Source: Intrasporangium_A sp039812505 (GTDB lineage Bacteria; Actinomycetota; Actinomycetes; Actinomycetales; Dermatophilaceae). Taken from it: a stretch of DNA of 35,928 bases. The stretch covers positions 1-35,928 of the forward strand of contig NZ_JBDIAQ010000021.1 in the NCBI RefSeq assembly GCF_039812505.1. The letters are read 5' to 3'. Under the pieces are notes generated by a model. That model was not told the origin of the DNA. It searched no databases and worked only from the letters and a program-made list of their open reading frames with translations. Shown piece after piece: positions 30,574 through 35,928 of this stretch. The stretch's first letter is position 1. Every line of letters begins with the position of its first letter. Made by a program: the position numbers and the translations under genes.

Positions 30574-31410
30574 TCAGGGGACGGCGTACCCGCTGTCCCG
30601 CGCGTCGGTGACCAGCATGTGCCCCGGCGCGTGCGTTATCGCGATCTCGGGACGCGACTCCATGACCATCGCCTGGGGGGTGACCCCGCAGGCCCAGAAG
30701 ACCGGCACGTCGCCGGGCTCGACGACCGGCGGGTCGCCGAACTCGGGCGCGTCGAGGTCGGCGATGCCCAGCGCCCCGGGGTCGCCGACGTGGACCGGCG
30801 CGCCGTGCACCGCGGGGTAGCGGGAGCTGACGCGGACCGCGTCGGCGACCTGGTCGGCCGGGATGGCCCGCATCGAGACGACCAACGGCCCGCCGAGCGC
30901 ACCCGCGGAGCGGCACCGTCTCGAGGTGACGTACATCGGCACGTTGCGCCCCGCGTCGATGTGCCGGACGGGCACGCCCGCCTCGAGCAGCGGGTGCTCG
31001 AAGGTGAACGAGCAGCCGACCAGGAAGGTGACCAGGTCCTCGCGCCAGTGCGCCCTCGCGTCGGGCACCTCCGCGACGAGCTCGCCCCGCTCGTAGACCC
31101 GGTAGAGCGGCACGTCGGTGCGGATGTCGCCGGTCCCCGACGCCCCGCCGAGCACCCCGCCGCGCACCTCACCGGCGTCGAGGACCTCCAGGACGGGGCA
31201 CGGCTTCGGGTTGCGCTGCGCGAACAGGAGCATGTCGAAGGCGAGAACCTTCGGCACCGCGATGACGTTCGCCTGCGCGTACCCGGCGCACCACCCCGAC
31301 GTCGGGACGGTCAGCCCGTCGGCGAACAGCCGACGAGCAGCCATCGGTGAGAGGGCAGCCGGGTCCTCCGGCAGCGAGGGGGCTTGGTGTGTGGACGTGC
31401 TCGTGCTCAT
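30574..31410 (-). CDS. DUF1445/UPF0317 protein (YcsI-like putative hydro-lyase)
   Basis: A 278-residue member of the UPF0317/DUF1445 family: GWCAGYAQANVIAVPKVLAF, RNPKPCPVLEV and ACGVTPQAMV are the family's conserved blocks. The Bacillus homologue YcsI is also encoded next to ycsF (pxpA). The mammalian D-glutamate cyclase protein carries an N-terminal domain of this family, so a step linking glutamate and 5-oxoproline fits the operon, but no activity is proven for this domain. ATG 31410 overlaps the pxpC stop (TGATG) and has GGGAG five bases upstream; an in-frame ATG at 31422 is a less likely start. It is the last gene of the pxp operon. Confidence 0.85.
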   Translation of the reverse strand: MSTSTSTHQAPSLPEDPAALSPMAARRLFADGLTVPTSGWCAGYAQANVIAVPKVLAFDMLLFAQRNPKPCPVLEVLDAGEVRGGVLGGASGTGDIRTDVPLYRVYERGELVAEVPDARAHWREDLVTFLVGCSFTFEHPLLEAGVPVRHIDAGRNVPMYVTSRRCRSAGALGGPLVVSMRAIPADQVADAVRVSSRYPAVHGAPVHVGDPGALGIADLDAPEFGDPPVVEPGDVPVFWACGVTPQAMVMESRPEIAITHAPGHMLVTDARDSGYAVP

Positions 31411-32273
31411 CACTTCTCCCATCTGAATCGGACCTGCTGGCCCGGGCGCAGCTGTGCCGCCCGGTCGACGTGCGCCCAGCGGACGACGCCGATCACCGGG
31501 TACCCGCCGGTCACCGGGTGGTCGTTGAGGAACAGGACGGGCTGCCCGCCCGGTGGCACCTGGATGGCGCCGCGCACCATCCCCTCGCTCGGCAGCTCGG
31601 CCTGCGCCCAGTCGGTATGCCGCTCAATCGGCTTGCCCTCGAAGCGGACCCCCTTGCGGTCGCTGCGTCCCGAGACGACCCAGCAGCCCTCCGCGAGCGC
31701 CTCGGGGCGGGTGAACCAGTCGCGCCGGGGGCCGGGCAGCACGCCGAGCTCGACGACCCCGGCCGTGGGCCACGCGACGGGCGCGACGTCGACGTCGGGG
31801 TATCCGGCGACGTCGCCGCCGACCGGGATCCGGTCGCCCGCCGCGACCGCGGCCGGCCCGAGCCCGGACATGGTGTCGCTCGAACGCGACCCGAGGACGG
31901 CGGGGACCGCCAGCCCGCCGCGGACGGACAGGTAGGTGCGCAGGCCGGTGGGCGGCATACCGAGGCTGAGCTGCTGGCCGTCGCACATCGGGAAGGGGGC
32001 GGCGTGGGGGGCCGGGCGGCCGTCGAGGAGGGCCGGTGCGGGTGCGCCGGTCAGGCACACGGTCACCGCGCCGTGGGTGCGCACCTGCAGCCCGCCGAAG
32101 GTGACCTCGAGTGCGGCTGCGCCGGGCCGGTTGGCTAGCAGCCGGCCGCCGAGGTGGTAGGAGGCCTGGTCGGCGGCGCCGGCACGACCCACGCCCACGT
32201 CCATGTGACCGAGCCGGCCGGCGTCCTGCACGAGGGTGAGCGGGCCGGGGGCGAGGACTTCGAGGTGGGCCAT
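31410..32273 (-). CDS. pxpC: 5-oxoprolinase subunit C (biotin-dependent carboxyltransferase-like, KipA family)
   Basis: A 287-residue PxpC/KipA protein: LTLVQDAGRLGHMDVGVGRAG near the N terminus and RKGVRFEG, FLNDHPVTGGYPVIG near the C terminus are family blocks. With PxpA and PxpB it opens 5-oxo-L-proline to glutamate using ATP. Despite the family name, no biotin reaction is expected. ATG 32273 overlaps the pxpB stop (TGATG). Confidence 0.93.
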   Translation of the reverse strand: MAHLEVLAPGPLTLVQDAGRLGHMDVGVGRAGAADQASYHLGGRLLANRPGAAALEVTFGGLQVRTHGAVTVCLTGAPAPALLDGRPAPHAAPFPMCDGQQLSLGMPPTGLRTYLSVRGGLAVPAVLGSRSSDTMSGLGPAAVAAGDRIPVGGDVAGYPDVDVAPVAWPTAGVVELGVLPGPRRDWFTRPEALAEGCWVVSGRSDRKGVRFEGKPIERHTDWAQAELPSEGMVRGAIQVPPGGQPVLFLNDHPVTGGYPVIGVVRWAHVDRAAQLRPGQQVRFRWEK

Positions 32274-32962
32274 CAGCGGCCGCCTGCGTCGACGAACTGG
32301 ACGGTCGTGCCGGGGGTGAGCAGCGCGGGCGGGTCGCGGTCGGGGTCCCAGAGCGGGGCGTCGGTCGTGCCGAGCAGCTGCCAGCCGCCGGGCGACTCGC
32401 GGGGGTAGATCCCGCTGAACTGCCCGGCCAGGCCGACGGCGCCGGCGGGCACCCGGGTGCGCGGCTCGGCCCGGCGCGGCACCTCGAGACGGGCGTCCCC
32501 GTCGACGAGGTAGGCGAAGCCCGGGGCGAAGCCACCGAACCCGACCCGCCATGGCGTGCCGGTGTGGGCGGCGACGACCTGCTCGGGGGTGAGCCCGACC
32601 AGCCGGGCCACCTCCGCCAGGTCGGGGCCGTCGTACCGGACGGGGATCTCGACCCGGCGGGTGGTGCGGGTGGTGCTGTCTCCGGCGGGGGAGTCCGCTC
32701 CGGCCCGGTCCGGCGCCGTGGCCGCGGAGACGGCGTCGGCCAGGGCGCGCAGGTCGGTCTCCGGGCGCGCGACCAGCAGGATGGTGCGGGCGGCGGGGAC
32801 GACGTCCTCGACCTGCCCCCAGACTCCCGGGCCGGCCCCGGCCAGTGGGGCCAGGACGGCCTCGAGCGCCAGCACGGAGTCGATGTCGTCGGTCTCGAGC
32901 AGGAGCGCGGCATCCCCCATGGGCAGGATGTGCAGGGCCGGCGTGGCGGCGGTGGACGACAC
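32273..32962 (-). CDS. pxpB: 5-oxoprolinase subunit B (KipI family)
   Basis: A 229-residue PxpB/KipI protein with the blocks LPMGDAALLLE, IPVRYDGPDL, TPWRVGFGGFAPGFAYL and PAGAVGLAG. It pairs with PxpC in ATP-dependent 5-oxoproline cleavage. The start is GTG 32962, one base after the pxpA stop. The 30 or so residues after about residue 80 are a low-complexity Asp/Ser/Thr linker. Confidence 0.93.
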   Translation of the reverse strand: MSSTAATPALHILPMGDAALLLETDDIDSVLALEAVLAPLAGAGPGVWGQVEDVVPAARTILLVARPETDLRALADAVSAATAPDRAGADSPAGDSTTRTTRRVEIPVRYDGPDLAEVARLVGLTPEQVVAAHTGTPWRVGFGGFAPGFAYLVDGDARLEVPRRAEPRTRVPAGAVGLAGQFSGIYPRESPGGWQLLGTTDAPLWDPDRDPPALLTPGTTVQFVDAGGR

Positions 32963-32963
32963 G

Positions 32964-33731
32964 TCAGTCCCGGCTCACGAAGGGCCGGATCCGGACGCCG
33001 GCGGCGACCAGCGCCTCCCGCACGGCTCGGGCCATGACGACCGCGCCGGGGGAGTCGCCGTGGGTGCACAGCGAGTCTGCCCGGACGGTCACGTCGATGC
33101 CGTCGACGGCGGTGATCCGGCCTTCGGTGACGAGCCGGACCATCCGGGCGGCCACCTGCTCGGGGTCGTGCAGCAGCGCGCCGGGCTCTCGGCGGGACAC
33201 GAGCGTGCCCTCGGGGGTGTAGCCCCGGTCCGCGAAGGCCTCGGCGACCGTGGTGAGGCCGGCCTCGGCTGCGTGGCGCAGCAGGGCCGAACCGGGCAGC
33301 CCCAGCAGGGGCAGGTGGCGGTCGTAGGCGACGACGGCCGCGACGACGGCAGCCGCCTGCGCCTCGTGCCGCACGACGGTGTTGTAGAGGGCTCCGTGCG
33401 GCTTGACGTAGGCGACCCGGGTGCCGGCCACCCGGCACATCGCCTCGAGCGCGCCGAGCTGGTAGAGGATGTCCGCCGTCAGCTCGTCGGGCGCCATGTC
33501 GATGAAGCGCCGCCCGAACCCGGCCAGGTCGCGGTAGCCGACCTGGGCGCCGATGACGACGCCCCGCTCCGCAGCCTGGGCGCAGGTGCGCTGCAGGGTC
33601 AGGGTATCTCCGGCGTGGAAGCCGCAGGCGATGTTGGCGCTCGAGACGATGTCGAGCATCGCGGCGTCGTCGCCGAGCTGCCAGGTGCCGAACGACTCGC
33701 CGAGGTCGGAGTTCAGGTCGATGGTCGTCAT
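32964..33731 (-). CDS. pxpA: 5-oxoprolinase subunit A (LamB/YcsF family)
   Basis: A 255-residue LamB/YcsF protein with the family signature DLNSDLGESFG at the N terminus, then SANIACGFHAGD, VKPHGALYN and CTHGDSPGA. It is the TIM-barrel-like catalytic component of the three-part 5-oxoprolinase. Its ATG is one base from the transporter stop, so translation is coupled through the operon. Confidence 0.95.
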   Translation of the reverse strand: MTTIDLNSDLGESFGTWQLGDDAAMLDIVSSANIACGFHAGDTLTLQRTCAQAAERGVVIGAQVGYRDLAGFGRRFIDMAPDELTADILYQLGALEAMCRVAGTRVAYVKPHGALYNTVVRHEAQAAAVVAAVVAYDRHLPLLGLPGSALLRHAAEAGLTTVAEAFADRGYTPEGTLVSRREPGALLHDPEQVAARMVRLVTEGRITAVDGIDVTVRADSLCTHGDSPGAVVMARAVREALVAAGVRIRPFVSRD

Positions 33732-33732
33732 G

Positions 33733-34971
33733 TCAGCCCCACAGCTTCTGCAGGCCGGAGATGGACTCCCAGCCGAGGAACAGGGTGAGCAGCCAGGCGA
33801 GCACGCCGATGCTGAGCAGCCACTTCGGGTAGGCGTAGCCGTGCAGCAGGTCGCGACGCCGCCAGGCCACCCAGAGGATCGCGGTGAACCCGATCGGCAG
33901 GATCAGCCCGTTGAAGCCACCGGCGAAGATGAGCAGCTTGACCGGCGCCTTGCCGAGCAGCAGGAACAGCACCGAGCAGATCACGATGAAGCCGACCGTC
34001 GCGAGGTCACGGGTGCGCTCGGAGGTGCGCTGGGTGGTCAGGAACGAGATGCTCGTGTAGCTGGCGCCGATGACCGAGGTGAGGGCGGCGGCCCAGAAGA
34101 TGATGCCGAACGCGCGCAGCCCGAACTCGCCGGCCGCGTACTGGAAGGCGCTCGCCGACGGGTTGTCGGCGGCCAGCTTGGCTCCGGCGTGGACGACGCC
34201 GAGCACGGCGAGGAAGAGGATCGCGCGCATGACGCCGGTGACCAGCACCCCGATGACGGAGGTCTTGCTGATCTCGGTCGCGTGCTCCCGCCCGATCCGG
34301 CCCGAGTCGACGAGCCGGTGCGCCCCGGCGTAGGTGATGTAGCCGCCGACGGTGCCGCCGATCAGGGTGGTGATGGCCAGGAAGTTGAGCTGGTCCGGCA
34401 GGACGGTGTTCTTCAGGGCCAGCCCCACCGGGGGGTGGCTCGTGACGGCGATCCAGGTCGTCAGGCCGATCATCACCACGCCGAGCAGGACCACGATCCG
34501 GTCCAGGGCGGCGCCCGCCTTCTTGACGAGGAAGATCGCGATCGCGATCGCCGCCGAGATCAGCGCCCCGATCTTGGGCTCGAGCCCGAACATCGCGTCG
34601 GTGCCGAGGCCCGTGCCGGAGATGTTGCCGATGTTGAAGACGATGCCGCCGAGCAGGACGAGCGCGGACAGCACCCAGCCGAGGCCGGGGACGATCCGGT
34701 TGGTCAGCTCGTTGGCGCGCAGCCCCGACACGCCGATGACGCGCCAGACGTTCAGCTGGACGGCGATGTCGACGAGGACGGAGGTGACGATCACGAACGC
34801 GAAGGCGGCGCCCATCTTCATCGTGAAGTCGGTGGTCTGGGTGATGAACCCCGGCCCGATCGCCGAGGTCGCCATCAGGAACATGGCGCCGAGCAGGGCA
34901 CTTCGTCCGCTCATGCCGCCGGCGGCGGCGCTGGTGTCGGCCTGTTCGGCCTGGGTCAGCTTCTCGTCCAT
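33733..34971 (-). CDS. NRAMP-family transporter, YcsG-like, lacking the metal-site motifs
   Basis: A 412-residue transporter with 11 or so helices and the NRAMP fold. True metal NRAMPs have DPGN in helix 1 and MPH with a Met ligand in helix 6. Here helix 1 reads AIGPGF (Gly39-Pro-Gly-Phe42) and helix 6 reads GGTVGGYITYAG, so the metal-binding Asp, Asn and Met are absent. Bacillus YcsG is the relative beside ycsF. I infer import of 5-oxoproline or a related organic acid rather than a metal. ATG 34971 is the best start; an in-frame start at 35061 would run through the promoter. It heads the pxp operon. Confidence 0.88.
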   Translation of the reverse strand: MDEKLTQAEQADTSAAAGGMSGRSALLGAMFLMATSAIGPGFITQTTDFTMKMGAAFAFVIVTSVLVDIAVQLNVWRVIGVSGLRANELTNRIVPGLGWVLSALVLLGGIVFNIGNISGTGLGTDAMFGLEPKIGALISAAIAIAIFLVKKAGAALDRIVVLLGVVMIGLTTWIAVTSHPPVGLALKNTVLPDQLNFLAITTLIGGTVGGYITYAGAHRLVDSGRIGREHATEISKTSVIGVLVTGVMRAILFLAVLGVVHAGAKLAADNPSASAFQYAAGEFGLRAFGIIFWAAALTSVIGASYTSISFLTTQRTSERTRDLATVGFIVICSVLFLLLGKAPVKLLIFAGGFNGLILPIGFTAILWVAWRRRDLLHGYAYPKWLLSIGVLAWLLTLFLGWESISGLQKLWG

Positions 34972-34991
34972 ACGCGTGGCCTTTCGGTTTC

Positions 34992-35009
34992 GGTCACTTC
35001 CTTGTGACC
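34992..35009. promoter_or_regulatory. Inverted repeat in the leader of the pxp operon
   Basis: GGTCAC-TTCCTT-GTGACC: perfect 6-bp arms with a 6-bp spacer. With transcription starting near 35012 on the minus strand it would form a hairpin at the very 5' end of the message, or it could be a second regulator site. Confidence 0.35.
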
Positions 35010-35018
35010 AGAGCCACA

Positions 35019-35024
35019 ACTCTA
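35019..35024 (-). promoter_or_regulatory. -10 box of the pxp operon
   Basis: TAGAGT on the minus strand, with TTGCGG (35043-35048) 18 bases upstream as the -35. The GntR-type palindrome (35028-35042) fills the spacer. Transcription would start near 35012. Confidence 0.5.
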
Positions 35025-35027
35025 GAG

Positions 35028-35042
35028 GATTGTTGAACAATC
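35028..35042. promoter_or_regulatory. GntR-family operator
   Basis: GATTGTTGAACAATC has perfect 7-bp arms around a single central G. The inner TTGTTGAACAA has the T-x-G-T...A-C-x-A shape of FadR/FCD-type operators. It sits between the -35 and -10 of the pxp promoter and about 58 bases before the gntR start, so repression of the operon is the natural prediction. Confidence 0.65.
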
Positions 35043-35080
35043 CCGCAATACCTCGATCCAAGGATCTTCTCGTTGCCGCC

Positions 35081-35086
35081 TAGAGT
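35081..35086 (+). promoter_or_regulatory. -10 box of gntR, leaderless
   Basis: TAGAGT with six bases to GTG 35093, so the transcript should begin at the start codon. No Shine-Dalgarno is present. The same hexamer serves as the -10 of the opposite operon. Confidence 0.5.
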
Positions 35087-35092
35087 GTCCTT

Positions 35093-35806
35093 GTGTCCAA
35101 TGATGGCCTCGCGGCCGCACTCCAGCACCTCGGCCATCTCGCCGCCGCGCCGTCGGCGTCGGAACGGGTCGCCGACGTGCTGCGCCGGCAGATCGTCGAC
35201 GGCGCCATACGGTCGGGGACCCGCTTGACGGAGGAGACGATCAGTGCGCGGATCGGCTTCTCGCGCAACACGATCCGCGAGGCGTTCGGGGTTCTCGTCG
35301 CCGAGCGCCTGGCGGTGCGCGAGCCCAACCGCGGGGTCTTCGTCGCGACCCCGTCGCGGGCGGACGTGACCGACCTGTACGCCACGCGACAGCTCGTCGA
35401 GCCGGCCGCCGTGGAGTACGGGCCGGGGTGCTCGCCGGCGGCCGTCGCCGAGCTGCGGGCCATCGTCGAGCAGGCCCGGGAGGGGCGGGACGGCGGTCAC
35501 CCGGAGGTCGTCGCCGAGGCCAACCAGCATTTCCACCTCGCCCTGACGCGGATCGGCCGCAGCGCCCGGGCCGAGCAGCTCATGCGGGGCGTGCTGACCG
35601 AGATGCGCCTCGTCTTCCACCTGATGGACGACGACGCGCGCTTCCACGAGCCCTATCTGGAGCGCAACGCCCGGATCGTCGACCTGCTCGAGCGGGGCCG
35701 CCGCGCCGAGGCTGCTGCGACGCTGCGCGAGTACCTCGCCGATGCCGAGCGGCAGCTGCTCGCGGCGATCGACGCGGGTGGCGGCGACGGAGGCCGGTCG
35801 TCCTGA
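35093..35806 (+). CDS. GntR-family regulator, FCD (FadR) subgroup
   Basis: A 237-residue regulator. Residues of about 18-85 are a winged helix (RIGFSRNTIREAFGVLVAERLAV and NRGVFVATPS). Residues of about 95-225 are an all-helical FCD effector domain, with the His in ANQHFHLALTR likely to bind a metal and the acid ligand. It is divergent from the pxp operon and a matching palindrome lies in that operon's promoter. 5-oxoproline, glutamate or a related carboxylate is the expected effector (inferred). GTG 35093 is supported by the TAGAGT box six bases upstream. A hairpin (35794-35810) overlaps the stop codon. Confidence 0.9.
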   Translation: MSNDGLAAALQHLGHLAAAPSASERVADVLRRQIVDGAIRSGTRLTEETISARIGFSRNTIREAFGVLVAERLAVREPNRGVFVATPSRADVTDLYATRQLVEPAAVEYGPGCSPAAVAELRAIVEQAREGRDGGHPEVVAEANQHFHLALTRIGRSARAEQLMRGVLTEMRLVFHLMDDDARFHEPYLERNARIVDLLERGRRAEAAATLREYLADAERQLLAAIDAGGGDGGRSS

Positions 35807-35810
35807 CCGG
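35794..35810. terminator. Possible hairpin at the gntR stop
   Basis: CCGGTC-GTCCT-GACCGG: 6-bp arms around a 5-base loop, followed by a further CCGGTC at 35824-35829. No T-tract follows, so factor-independent termination is doubtful. Confidence 0.25.
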
Positions 35811-35866
35811 GGCGGTCTGCCGACCGGTCCTGATGCGCGGTCCCCGCCGGCCGGTACGCGCGCTCG

Positions 35867-35928
35867 TCACCCGAAGGTGTCGACCTCCTCCGGCGTCGCG
35901 CGCCGCACCACGACCCGGGTCCAGGCCC
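35867..35928 (-). CDS. 3' end of an unidentified gene, truncated by the window edge
   Basis: On the minus strand the last 20 codons of an open frame end with AWTRVVVRRATPEEVDTFG and a TGA at 35867-35869. Too short to identify. The stretch from 35811 to 35866 shows no other gene. Confidence 0.35.
   Translation of the reverse strand, partial: AWTRVVVRRATPEEVDTFG

Overview
The window is high-GC DNA (roughly 70-75% G+C by eye) from an actinobacterium, probably in or near the Micrococcales (an Intrasporangiaceae-like organism is my guess). Supporting features are TANNNT -10 boxes placed 6-7 nt before start codons (leaderless transcripts), a bldG-type anti-anti-sigma gene divergent from a DUF1998-type helicase as in Streptomyces, an MMPL exporter, and a heterodimeric ABC exporter under a TetR regulator. 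I see no rRNA, tRNA, prophage, transposase or CRISPR. No gene-free stretch exceeds 300 bases; the largest is 19488-19779.

Layout. 1-193: truncated 51-bp tandem repeats. 194-4676: helicase (minus) facing away from bldG and a SAM-dependent methyltransferase (plus). 4750-6265: NhaD-like antiporter whose translation start sits in four tandem 16-bp copies of an RBS-ATG unit. 6260-10980: two GAGTGAG palindromes, a TetR regulator and two ABC half-transporters with 1-nt overlaps. 11077-22810: a bidirectional island. Leftward it carries a VWA protein, an SPT/AONS-type alpha-oxoamine synthase, an MFS-methyltransferase continuous frame, an MMPL exporter and a CPBP protease. Rightward it carries a FabF-type ketosynthase, a 9-codon mini-ORF and an acyl-CoA carboxylase beta subunit. 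22900-25959: a fused alpha-beta glycyl-tRNA synthetase. 25960-30482: lipase-like hydrolase, class V aminotransferase-like protein, and a membrane protein/lipoprotein pair. 30574-35806: a 5-oxoproline (pyroglutamate) utilisation operon (NRAMP-like transporter, pxpA, pxpB, pxpC, DUF1445), divergent from a GntR/FCD regulator with a likely operator in the operon promoter. 35867-35928: 3' end of another minus-strand gene.

How the genes may work together. The central island reads as a lipid-type biosynthetic locus. The carboxylase could supply malonyl-CoA, the ketosynthase could extend an acyl chain, and the PLP enzyme could condense an acyl thioester with an amino acid to an alpha-amino ketone. 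The methyltransferase could decorate it, and the MFS and MMPL proteins could export it. The product is unknown and this pathway is inference. The right-hand operon imports 5-oxoproline, opens it with PxpABC to glutamate, and is probably repressed by the GntR protein.

A second signal spans the whole window: the octamer GTATGCCG/CGGCATAC. I count 21 copies in both orientations and several reading frames, against about one expected from base composition.
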